Below, piece by piece: positions 55,025 to 64,000 of a stretch of 64,000 nt of DNA. The stretch's first letter is position 1. Every line of letters starts with the position of its first letter. The position numbers were made by a program, and so were the translations under genes. This DNA is from a bacterium (lineage in GTDB: Bacteria; Planctomycetota; UBA1135; UBA2386), in NCBI GenBank assembly GCA_024743115.1, contig JANSXC010000003.1:124001-188000 (forward strand), given 5' to 3'. The notes beneath the pieces were generated by a model. It was not told where the DNA came from, did not search any database, and worked only from the letters and a program-made list of their open reading frames with translations.

Positions 55025-56233
55025 TCAGGGCCGCCGCAACAGCACGATGCGATTCGTATTCGTACCGCGCTGATTGTTGTCGATGCCCCAGCAGTTCGCG
55101 GTCTTGGTGAACTCCTGCGCATTGACCATCACGAGTTCGGGTTCGAAGCCGGCCGTCGTGGCCGCCGGCAATACGAACTCCTCGAGCCGGATCTTGCCGC
55201 GGCGCACTTCACCGACCTCGAAGGCGACATGACCGCCAGGTCGCACGACGCGGAACAGCTCGACGAACACCTCGGTCATCGCCGCCTGCCACGCCTCGAC
55301 CGTTCGCGCCATCGTGATCGGCACCGTGTCGGCATCGATGCCGGCGAACCAGCAGCGCAGCCAATTGTCGTGTGAGTACTGCACGACGTCGAGGAACGGC
55401 GGTGACGTGACGACGAGCTGCACGCTGCCATCGGCGAGGCTCGGCACATCGGCCGCGGGCCCCGTCGTGAGCACGGCTTCGCGAGCGAGCCCCTCGACTT
55501 CGTGACGCCATAGCGGCGCGACGTTCTTGAGCAGCGTCGCCGACTTCTTGCTCAGGATCGCCTTGACGTCGCGCAACGGCGGCTCCTGTTGGCGCCGCGC
55601 ATTGATCTTCTGTTGCGCGGCGACCGTCACCGCCTGGTTGGGCGGCATCGTGTAGACGGAGAAGAAGCCCGGGGAATGCCCCGTGAGCCGATTGATCGCG
55701 ACCATCCGCAACCAGTCGTCGACCGGATCGAGTTCGCCAGCCGCGTCACGCCGCAGGAAGTAGTCGCGCAGCGCGTGAATGGCGCGCAGCGTCTCGGGAT
55801 GGAAGAATACGAGCAGCTCCTCCCCGATCGGCCCGTCGTGCGACAGGTCGAGCTGCTGGAGACGGGCGTCGATCGCGCTGAGCCCCGGCGGCGACAGGCG
55901 CGGCCGAACGAGCATCGCGGAGAGCGGATTGACGTCGTTGCCGCACGGCACGCGACCGCGCAGGGCCGCTTCGAGCGGCGTCGTGCCGCGCCCCATGAAC
56001 GGATCGAACACCCGGTCACATGGGGCCGACAGCCGCTCGATGAAGAACGCGGGCAACGACGGTTTGAAGCACGCGCGATAGCTGATCTCGTGCAGGCTGT
56101 GCCCTTCGCGCTGGGCCGAGGTCCAGAACTCGTTCGTGAACGTCGGCACCCGGCCGTGGCCCGCGTCGACCTCTCCGCGCAGTGTCCGTGCCCCGAACTC
56201 TGCAAACTCTTCTAGTTCGGCAGCGATTGACAC
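55025..56233 (-). CDS. DNA methyltransferase (N4-cytosine/N6-adenine type)
   Basis: About 402 residues from a GTG at 56233. The SAM site is FDPFMGRGTTPLEAALRGR (FxGxG motif I), and the catalytic loop is QLVVTSPPFLDVVQYSHDNW, where TSPPF is the S-P-P-F/Y form typical of N4-cytosine enzymes. Motif I precedes motif IV, as in the alpha/gamma order. The N-terminal TFTNEFWTSAQREGHSLHEI resembles solitary DNA methylases. GGHVAFEVGEVRRGKI follows as a later SAM-fold motif. No endonuclease gene is adjacent, so it is probably an orphan. A fossil coding stretch follows in the same frame after its stop. Confidence 0.86.
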   Translation of the reverse strand: MSIAAELEEFAEFGARTLRGEVDAGHGRVPTFTNEFWTSAQREGHSLHEISYRACFKPSLPAFFIERLSAPCDRVFDPFMGRGTTPLEAALRGRVPCGNDVNPLSAMLVRPRLSPPGLSAIDARLQQLDLSHDGPIGEELLVFFHPETLRAIHALRDYFLRRDAAGELDPVDDWLRMVAINRLTGHSPGFFSVYTMPPNQAVTVAAQQKINARRQQEPPLRDVKAILSKKSATLLKNVAPLWRHEVEGLAREAVLTTGPAADVPSLADGSVQLVVTSPPFLDVVQYSHDNWLRCWFAGIDADTVPITMARTVEAWQAAMTEVFVELFRVVRPGGHVAFEVGEVRRGKIRLEEFVLPAATTAGFEPELVMVNAQEFTKTANCWGIDNNQRGTNTNRIVLLRRP

Positions 56234-56256
56234 CGGATCACGGTACCGGGCAACGC

Positions 56257-56262
56257 TAGGAT
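56257..56262 (+). promoter_or_regulatory. Candidate -10 element for the E1 dehydrogenase gene
   Basis: TAGGAT preceded by GC (CGCTAGGATC), 16 bases before the ATG at 56279 in a 45-base divergent gap. A TTGACA at 56227-56232 would be 24 bases away, too far for a standard sigma-70 spacer. Confidence 0.35.
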
Positions 56263-56278
56263 CTGCGGCCCTTTTCCG

Positions 56279-58563
<2,285 letters not shown>

Positions 58564-58567
<4 letters not shown>

Positions 58568-59571
58568 CTCGCCCGACCGCCGTGCTGTTCTGCCCCGGCC
58601 GCGGCGCCTATGCCCGCGACGAGCTCGGGTTCATCGGCCGCACCGTTCAGGCCGGCCCGGTCCGTGACGCACTCGCGGCCTGCGATGCCGCGCGGCGCAC
58701 GCAGGGTCGACCAACGCTGACCGAGATCGATGCCGCCGAGAAGTTCCGACCCGGCCTGCACCTCGACGGCGAAAACGCAGCCGAACTCATCTACTTCTCG
58801 ACGATGGCGCACGTCGAGGCGCTGCGGCAGGAGTACGACATCCTCGCGGTCGCCGGCAACTCGCTGGGTTGGTACACCGCGCTGCCCGCGAGCGGCGCAC
58901 TCGACGCGATCCAGGGCTGGAAGCTCGTCGCCACGATGGCGAGCCTGCAGAAGCAGGTCGCGGGCGGGCAAATCCTCATGACTGCGGTCGACGATGCGTG
59001 GCGCCCCGACCTGAAGCTGCGCCACGAGATCCGCGAACTCGTCATGGCAATCGACGAGCGCGGCGACGAGTGGACCTGCGACTACAGCATCCACCTCGGT
59101 GGTCACATCGTGCTGGCCGGCACTGACCTGGCGATCTCCGAGCTGCTCGAGAAGCTGCCGAAGCGCAAGGTCGGCGCGCGTGAGTTCCCATTCCGGCTCG
59201 CGGGTCACGGCCCGTTCCACACCGCGCTGTGTAATGCGACGTCGGACGCCGCGGCGAGCCGGCTCGCGGATCTGCCGGTGCGCGAACCGCATTGCCACCT
59301 CATCGATGGCTTCGGCAACGTCCACTCGCCGTGGTCCGCGGATCCGCGCGCGCTGCTCTACTACACGACTCACGAACAGGTCGTCGAGACGTTTGACTTC
59401 ACGGCGTGCGTGCGAACCGCGATGCGCGAGTTCCAACCGGACGTGCTGCTCTGCGCCGGACCGGGCTCGTCGCTCCGCGCGCCCGTCGGCCACTGCGTGG
59501 TAGCCGAGGGCTGGCGCGGGGTCGAGGACAAGGACTCACTGTTCGCGGCCGAGCTCGTCGTCACCGGTTAG
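58564..59571 (+). CDS. FabD-like acyl carrier protein acyltransferase
   Basis: A 335-residue acyltransferase-fold protein. The nucleophile elbow is VAGNSLGWYTALPASGALDA, GNSLG in place of the common GHSLG of FabD, with Ser as nucleophile. The catalytic His is in LAGHGPFHTALCN. The opening VLFCPGRGAYARDELGF takes the place of FPGQGSQ, the family start. Positions match malonyl-CoA:ACP transacylase, but the Arg that binds the malonyl carboxylate is not evident, so the acyl group may be different, possibly the product of the fused E1 just upstream, with which it shares four bases. Confidence 0.84.
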
Positions 59572-59602
59572 CTCGGTCGAACGCCATCGCGGCGGCCGCC
59601 GC

Positions 59603-60118
59603 TCAACCGATGCCGTAGCGCTCGTGCAGGATCGCAACATGGTGCAGCTCGTGCCCCGCGATCAGCCAGGGCAAGGCGCGTACTGTGATCGACGCACCGT
59701 TCGCCGTGCCGCTCCGCGTCCACGCCGTGCCGTCGAACCCCTCGAAGAGCGCGATCGTCGCCGCTCGCACCGCGAGGAACTCGGCCAACACATCCGTGAG
59801 CGGCCGGCTGTCGCTACCGTCCTGTTCGGCATAGGCGTTCTCATCGAAGCCCGGCAGGTCGTTCGTGTCCCCACGCGCGACGCACATGGCGCGGTAACAG
59901 AACATCCGTTCGGCGTCGACCAGGTGCTGCAGCAACCGCTTCACCGACCACTTGCCCTCGGCATAGGCGTGATCGCCCTGCTCCTCGGTCAACGCCGAGA
60001 ACATCGCCTCCGATTCCTCGGCCTGCGATCGCAGTCGCGCGAGCACATCGCCGTCCGGAACCCGGTCGACATAAGCCTGAAACATGGTGCCGTATTCGCT
60101 GCTGGCTGGACGCTGCAT
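59603..60118 (-). CDS. DinB/YfiT-family metal-binding protein
   Basis: A 171-residue four-helix-bundle protein of the DinB superfamily. The three-His metal triad is visible: His in VKRLLQHLVDAERMFCYRAM, and two in LIAGHELHHVAILHERYG near the C-terminus. The N-terminal SEYGTMFQAYVDRVPDGDVL and WSVKRLL (from KWSVKE-type) are typical. Members are thiol-dependent transferases or hydrolases in bacteria using bacillithiol or mycothiol; the substrate is not known here. Start ATG at 60118; divergent from the small membrane protein gene across 59 bases. Confidence 0.88.
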   Translation of the reverse strand: MQRPASSEYGTMFQAYVDRVPDGDVLARLRSQAEESEAMFSALTEEQGDHAYAEGKWSVKRLLQHLVDAERMFCYRAMCVARGDTNDLPGFDENAYAEQDGSDSRPLTDVLAEFLAVRAATIALFEGFDGTAWTRSGTANGASITVRALPWLIAGHELHHVAILHERYGIG

Positions 60119-60177
60119 GCACTTTCGAATACCCCGTCCGGTCGTTCGCAGCCAGTCCTGACCCAAGCTCGTACCCG

Positions 60178-60507
60178 ATGAAGACCCTCGCATCGATTCT
60201 CGCCGGCGCCGTCCTCGCCGGCCTCGTCACCTTCTTCACGTTCGACCAGCTCCGCGCATTCGAGGTGAACGGGCCCTATGTCGTGATCAACATCGCGGTA
60301 TTCGTCGGCTTCATCGCAGCCATCGCCATCCTCGCCGCGACGCTGGCAGTCGGGTTTCGGGCGGCCATCCGACGCGGCGACGAACGCCTGGTGAAGCGCC
60401 TCGAAGAACGGATCCGGGCGCTCGAGAGCGCAGATGTAACGGCTCCGCCGGCGGCAGCGACGCCACCCGCGGCGCCTATCGCACCGGCGCCGGAGCCCCA
60501 GGCCTGA
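60178..60507 (+). CDS. Small membrane protein, unknown function
   Basis: A 109-residue protein with two hydrophobic helices (LASILAGAVLAGLVTFFTF and YVVINIAVFVGFIAAIAILA), a charged cytoplasmic helix (RRGDERLVKRLEERIRALES) and a Pro/Ala-rich tail. The coiled-coil-like charged segment could mediate oligomerisation. No family recognised. It converges on the cytochrome gene with only seven bases between the stops. Confidence 0.7.
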   Translation: MKTLASILAGAVLAGLVTFFTFDQLRAFEVNGPYVVINIAVFVGFIAAIAILAATLAVGFRAAIRRGDERLVKRLEERIRALESADVTAPPAAATPPAAPIAPAPEPQA

Positions 60508-60514
60508 CCGCTGC

Positions 60515-62185
60515 TCAGCGCGCCTCGACGCGAACCGCGAACGCGACGTTGTCGGGGGTCTTGTCCATCTCGTCGTAGAGGCGCACGAACCGCTGGCATT
60601 CCTCGGCGTCGAGATCGCGCAGCGCATCGGCCCAGGTCGGCGGCACCGGCTGGTAGTACATCCGCGCGATCACGCGCAGTCGGCCACGAACGCGCTCAGG
60701 TAGCGGCAGTTCGAAATGCACCTTGTCGCCGCCGCCAGCGAAGTCCGGATCCTCGCCGATCCCCTTCGGACGGGTGTCCTTCACGTGAGGTCCGGCCGCG
60801 TTCCAGCCGCGCGGCAGCAACCGGTTGTCCTTCTTGCGCTCGACCATCTTGGTCAGATAGGTCGTCGGCTCGCCCTCCGGATCAGCGGCGATCATCTCGT
60901 AGACGACGACGTCCTCCGGCCGCTTCACCGTCTGCACGTGCGGAATCCGCAGCGCATCGGCAACTTCGAGGATTCGGCCCGTGTCCTCATCCACGGCGCC
61001 GCTCTCGAAGAGCAGACGCCGGCCGCTCAAGAGCTGCACGTGCAGCCAGGCGCGACGCGACGGGTAGCCGGTCGGGAACTTGTGACCCGTGAGATTCTCG
61101 ACGTCGATCGAGAACTTCGCCACACCGTCCTCGCGGACGATCTCGGAGATCGTGAGCCTGGCCGTGCGCTCAGCAAGTTGTTTGCGCGCCGCGGCCGCCA
61201 TCTGGGAAAAGATCTCGGGCTCCGCGATGGCGGCAAGCTCCTCGGCGTTCTCGCCGATCATGTCGAGCATGAAAGCGTTGCCGCCAACGATCGCGTGACT
61301 GCGGTAGCCCTTGCGAACCGGAATGTTGAAATCGAACCCCGCCGGATTGCGCGCGATCCGCGCTTCGCCGAGGTCCGCCATGTGGCATTCCTGACACGAA
61401 CGCGAGGCCTCGGTCTTGCCGTCCTCGTCACTGAACACGCTGTTGCGCCATTCGAGGTAGGGCGTCTGCTCGGGGAACACCGTGCCCTGGTGCTCGGTGT
61501 GCAAGGTGTGACACGTCGCACACAGCGCGGAGCTGCTGATGTGCTCACCATGAACCGGCGTGTAGTTCACGAGGTTCTGCATTGGCGCAGTCGCGGGGTT
61601 CTCGAACGGGCCGTTGATGATGCGCCGCTTGACGAAGTTGGGCTGTCCAGACCACGTCGACGGGTCCCCGAGACCACGCTTGTCGATCATGTGGCAGATC
61701 GTGCAGGACACGCTGTCGTCGGCGAAGATGCTGTCCTCGACGTCGGCGAGTCGCGGCCGCTTCTTGCCCGTCCGTCGGGCGTCGTGATGCTCCATCGGCG
61801 TGTGGCACCGCAGGCAGAGCTCCTGCACCGCCTCGCCCGAAGCCGCGGACTCCTTCCGGATCTGTGCACGGAAGTAGGGATCGCGGAACGAGTTTGCCAT
61901 CATCGTTCCCTGCCACAGCCCGTACGGCGAGATGTCCTCACCGCCGATCCCGGTCATTGCCGTCGCGCCTGGGGCCGGCGTGTGGCACACCGCACATTGC
62001 TCCGACGTCGTGAAGAACTCATCGCGCTCGTGCGGGTTGTCGCCGTCAAAATCGACCGGGCCGGCAACGATCGCCGCCGCCGGCACAGCGTCCGACGAAG
62101 CCGAGTCGCTGGCAGACTCCGCAGCGAACGTGCACCAGGCAATGGATCCGGCGATCAGAACAGGAACGGGCCAATACGCAGTCAT
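60515..62185 (-). CDS. Pentahaem c-type cytochrome
   Basis: A 556-residue exported protein with five CxxCH haem c sites: CAVCH (64), CLRCH (124), CTICH (161), CATCH (222) and CQECH (264). The N-terminus (MTAYWPVPVLIAGSIAWCTF) is a signal peptide. All haem sites lie in the first half. Residues about 310-556 lack haem motifs; they include a strand-rich domain (LTISEIVREDGVAKFSIDVE, LTGHKFPTGYPSRRAWLHVQ) as in the cytochrome c554/NapC-neighbour family of large exported multihaem proteins. It could pass electrons to an extracellular or periplasmic acceptor. Nearby genes give no redox partner. Confidence 0.92.
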   Translation of the reverse strand: MTAYWPVPVLIAGSIAWCTFAAESASDSASSDAVPAAAIVAGPVDFDGDNPHERDEFFTTSEQCAVCHTPAPGATAMTGIGGEDISPYGLWQGTMMANSFRDPYFRAQIRKESAASGEAVQELCLRCHTPMEHHDARRTGKKRPRLADVEDSIFADDSVSCTICHMIDKRGLGDPSTWSGQPNFVKRRIINGPFENPATAPMQNLVNYTPVHGEHISSSALCATCHTLHTEHQGTVFPEQTPYLEWRNSVFSDEDGKTEASRSCQECHMADLGEARIARNPAGFDFNIPVRKGYRSHAIVGGNAFMLDMIGENAEELAAIAEPEIFSQMAAAARKQLAERTARLTISEIVREDGVAKFSIDVENLTGHKFPTGYPSRRAWLHVQLLSGRRLLFESGAVDEDTGRILEVADALRIPHVQTVKRPEDVVVYEMIAADPEGEPTTYLTKMVERKKDNRLLPRGWNAAGPHVKDTRPKGIGEDPDFAGGGDKVHFELPLPERVRGRLRVIARMYYQPVPPTWADALRDLDAEECQRFVRLYDEMDKTPDNVAFAVRVEAR

Positions 62186-62199
62186 CGGGGCGGAAGAGT

Positions 62200-63441
62200 C
62201 TAGCGCGAGGATGGTTCGAGAACCGCCCGAGTGATCACCTCGCCGAGATCGTCGAAGAACGGGTCGGCAAGTTCCTCATAGGCGTAACGATCGTCGTTGA
62301 GAATGCCGTCGGGATTGGTGTAGAGCACCGCAGCAAGGAAGAAGCCCCGACCCGTCCGCGTATCTTCGATGTAAGCGTTGTCGGTGGAGAAGCCGTAGGC
62401 CCGCCCGATCTTGTCGTAGATGCGCAGGTGCGCCGCCGGAATCACCCGCCGCACGCCGCGCAGGAAGAACTTGCACGCGTGATCCGGGACCTTGGCAGGA
62501 TCGTAGACGGGATCGCGCGACTCGCGCGGCAGTTGACCGAGTGAGCGCACGACGAACGCGCGTTGCTCGACCGACAGCTCCGGGAAACCCCGCCTGCCCG
62601 AATCGACCTCCGGCCGCACCACCGCGACGAGCACGTCCTGCAGATCGCCCAGCCGAATCGCGTTCTTGCTCGCGAACGACATCGGGCCGTCGACCTGCCT
62701 GCCGCCGCTCATGTAGCCGGTACCGAGCTCGAGATCCTCGAACATCGCATTGTCGAGCTCGATCGGGGTCTCCCGACCAGCGATCGCAAACGTGCCGCCC
62801 GCCCCCGGTCCGACCCCGAATGTCACACCGCGCGTCTGTCGGTTCTCCTGCAGCGTGCGCGCCTCGGACAAGCGATGCCACAACCTGGTCGAGGTGAAGC
62901 CGGCGTCCCACATCGCGCGGTTGAGACCAGCAGCACCGACGATCTCGATGCAGTGGTTGTAGGCCGCGTTGTCGCTCACGAGGAACAGCTCCCGCAGCAT
63001 GCGCGCGAGCGACGGCACGGTGCGCGCCCGGTCCCCCGCGAATCGCGGCTCGATCACGAGCGGCGTCGACAGACCAATGGCGTGACCGGTCTGTGCGCTC
63101 AGACGATTGCACTCGAGGAGCGCCGCGATGGCGCCACACAGTTTGATCGAACTCGCGGGGTAGAAGTACTGGTTCGGATCACCGAGCGACGATCGCTGCA
63201 GCGCCACCGTGCCGTCCGACTTCACGTAGGGCTCGGCGAGCAGGATCTGCAGCCGATGAGCCGCGGGGTTGGCCAGCATCGCCTCGAAGCGGTCGGCCTG
63301 CGGCGAAGAGCGCAGGAGCGCAGCGAGGTCACGCACGGGTGGGACCGCTCGTTCCGCGGACGGGGAGCCCTGTGCTGCCGGGGAACTCTGGGCAGCCGCA
63401 CCGACGGCGATGATCAGAAGAGCGATTGCGGGGGCCCACAT
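62200..63441 (-). CDS. Serine hydrolase of the class A beta-lactamase/penicillin-binding fold
   Basis: About 413 residues from an ATG at 63441 that begins a signal peptide (MWAPAIALLIIAVGAAA). The three active-site motifs of the fold are present in order: SxxK in FYPASSIKLCGAIAALLE, SDN in LFLVSDNAAYNHCIEI and KIG in IYDKIGRAYG replacing KTG. The chain is about 130 residues longer than class A beta-lactamases, with inserts between motifs, and no Glu166-type omega loop was found. It may be a D-alanyl-D-alanine-acting or other exported hydrolase rather than a resistance enzyme. It follows the decarboxylase gene by 10 bases. Confidence 0.83.
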   Translation of the reverse strand: MWAPAIALLIIAVGAAAQSSPAAQGSPSAERAVPPVRDLAALLRSSPQADRFEAMLANPAAHRLQILLAEPYVKSDGTVALQRSSLGDPNQYFYPASSIKLCGAIAALLECNRLSAQTGHAIGLSTPLVIEPRFAGDRARTVPSLARMLRELFLVSDNAAYNHCIEIVGAAGLNRAMWDAGFTSTRLWHRLSEARTLQENRQTRGVTFGVGPGAGGTFAIAGRETPIELDNAMFEDLELGTGYMSGGRQVDGPMSFASKNAIRLGDLQDVLVAVVRPEVDSGRRGFPELSVEQRAFVVRSLGQLPRESRDPVYDPAKVPDHACKFFLRGVRRVIPAAHLRIYDKIGRAYGFSTDNAYIEDTRTGRGFFLAAVLYTNPDGILNDDRYAYEELADPFFDDLGEVITRAVLEPSSR

Positions 63442-63451
63442 GGGCCAGAGA

Positions 63452-64000
63452 TTACGCCGGGACGGCTGCGGGGCGCGCCTCAATCACACCCGGGCGGCGC
63501 GTGAGCAGCGGTGTCCCCGTGCGCACTGCCACGCCCGCCTTGATCGCGGGAACGAAGTCGAAGCCCCCCGTCGCGAACAACACGATCGTCGAGCCTCGCG
63601 GAAACGCCCTGATCTCTTCACCACGCTGATAGGCCGTCTTGCGGTCTACACGGCCCGGGAGGCCGCACAATCGGATACCCGCAGCCGGCCTGGCGGCCAG
63701 CGGCACGATCGTCAGCGCCTCCTCGGGATCCTCGACCTCGAAATCGACGACCGCCCGCGCGCCGCCGTCGATCCGACAGTTCTCCGGCGCGTGGAAACGC
63801 GGATAGGTTTCGGAAGACCACCGCAGCACGAGGAACGCGGCATCGCGATGCCGCTCGATCAGGTCGTGGTCGCCGAGCAAGTCTTCGAGCGGGTAGGACA
63901 GACCGCTCGCCTGGATCACATTCCCACCATGAATCCGTCCCATCGCGCCGACGAACGAGTCGCACGGACTGGTGACGAACGATCGCCCCGACGGGCGGCG
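63452..64000 (-). CDS. psd: Phosphatidylserine decarboxylase (cut by window edge)
   Basis: A pyruvoyl enzyme that makes phosphatidylethanolamine. The frame stays open to base 64000, so the N-terminal part is missing; 182 residues are visible. Matching family motifs: SPCDSFVGAMGRIHGG (the SPxDG region), VIQASGLSYPLEDLLGD (lipid-binding KGxxYSLxxLL), YPRFHAPENCRIDGG (the YHRxHxPxxG catalytic His) and FPRGSTIVLFATGG, where GST is the autocleavage site that forms the pyruvoyl group on Ser. The internal ATG at 63943 is not the true start because conserved motifs lie upstream of it. Co-directional with the serine hydrolase gene. Confidence 0.9.
   Translation of the reverse strand, partial: RRPSGRSFVTSPCDSFVGAMGRIHGGNVIQASGLSYPLEDLLGDHDLIERHRDAAFLVLRWSSETYPRFHAPENCRIDGGARAVVDFEVEDPEEALTIVPLAARPAAGIRLCGLPGRVDRKTAYQRGEEIRAFPRGSTIVLFATGGFDFVPAIKAGVAVRTGTPLLTRRPGVIEARPAAVPA

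Noticed and set aside
54679..55122. Basic minus-strand frame of 147 codons near the methyltransferase end
   Set aside because: It is in another frame over the methyltransferase and its fossil extension, with Ser/Arg-rich shadow composition.
62197..62202. TAGACT before the cytochrome gene as another TAnnnT promoter
   Set aside because: It overlaps the stop codon of the upstream serine hydrolase gene on the same strand, so the match may be due to the TAG stop; not included.

Overview
The window is GC-rich chromosomal DNA from a bacterium with a flagellum, a cytoplasmic membrane carrying phosphatidylethanolamine-type lipids, and many exported proteins with HEAT, von Willebrand A, VIT, carboxypeptidase-regulatory and DUF1080-like domains. 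That mix, with an ECF sigma factor paired with a large zinc-finger anti-sigma protein, a multihaem cytochrome and short secreted Lys/Ala-rich proteins, fits Planctomycetota best. This is inference from gene style; there is no rRNA gene or taxonomic marker in the window. No tRNA, rRNA, CRISPR array, transposase or prophage was found. Coding density is high, and genes commonly overlap by 4 bases (ATGA or GTGA).

Layout. 1-4006: end of a flagellar operon (flgK tail, flgL, a small protein, a GNAT acetyltransferase). 4165-5919: etfB-etfA. 6017-6829: a secreted TPR protein. 7038-19506: two divergent operons reading away from a 124-base spacer. The left arm has a CDP-alcohol phosphatidyltransferase, a membrane-methyltransferase/UbiE fusion, a second methyltransferase, a polytopic membrane protein, an alkaline-phosphatase-superfamily (LtaS-like) enzyme and a B12/radical SAM protein. 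The right arm has a RibD-C reductase, a BchC-like dehydrogenase without zinc ligands, a degenerate 6-pyruvoyl-tetrahydropterin synthase homologue, a glycosyltransferase and a methyltransferase-TPR protein. Together they look like an uncharacterised pathway for a modified, perhaps pterin-like and lipid-linked, metabolite or surface polymer. This is the strongest candidate for a new system.

19533-24205: housekeeping genes on the minus strand (nth, yggS, a small unknown, purH, prfB). prfB carries the classical programmed +1 frameshift. 24206-25528 holds a Fis-type regulator flanked by two stretches without genes. 25529-29405: a DUF4097 lipoprotein faces a Cys/Glu-rich secreted protein, an ECF sigma factor and its likely anti-sigma factor. 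29553-35348: two von Willebrand A proteins, a small membrane protein and a lipoprotein. 35469-38681: a Na+/Ca2+ exchanger, a HEAT protein and a CCA-type nucleotidyltransferase. 38724-41732: a 1002-residue carboxypeptidase-regulatory repeat protein, which ends in a tandem cluster of stop codons.

41845-47902: an M24 peptidase, a YcaQ-like winged-helix protein, an EI24 membrane protein, a universal stress protein, a CBS protein, a DUF1080-like lipoprotein and a threonine/serine dehydratase. 47929-53106: a six-hairpin glycosidase, two glycosyltransferases and an RluA-type pseudouridine synthase. 53153-59571: an acyl-CoA synthetase, a fossil of a secreted-protein C-terminus, a DNA methyltransferase, a fused E1 alpha-beta 2-oxoacid dehydrogenase and a FabD-like acyltransferase. 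59603-64000: a DinB protein, a small membrane protein, a pentahaem cytochrome, a penicillin-binding-type serine hydrolase and the C-terminal part of phosphatidylserine decarboxylase, cut by the window edge.

Several genes have a TAnnnT hexamer, often TAGGAT, only 6-16 bases before the start codon. This suggests short or absent leaders.
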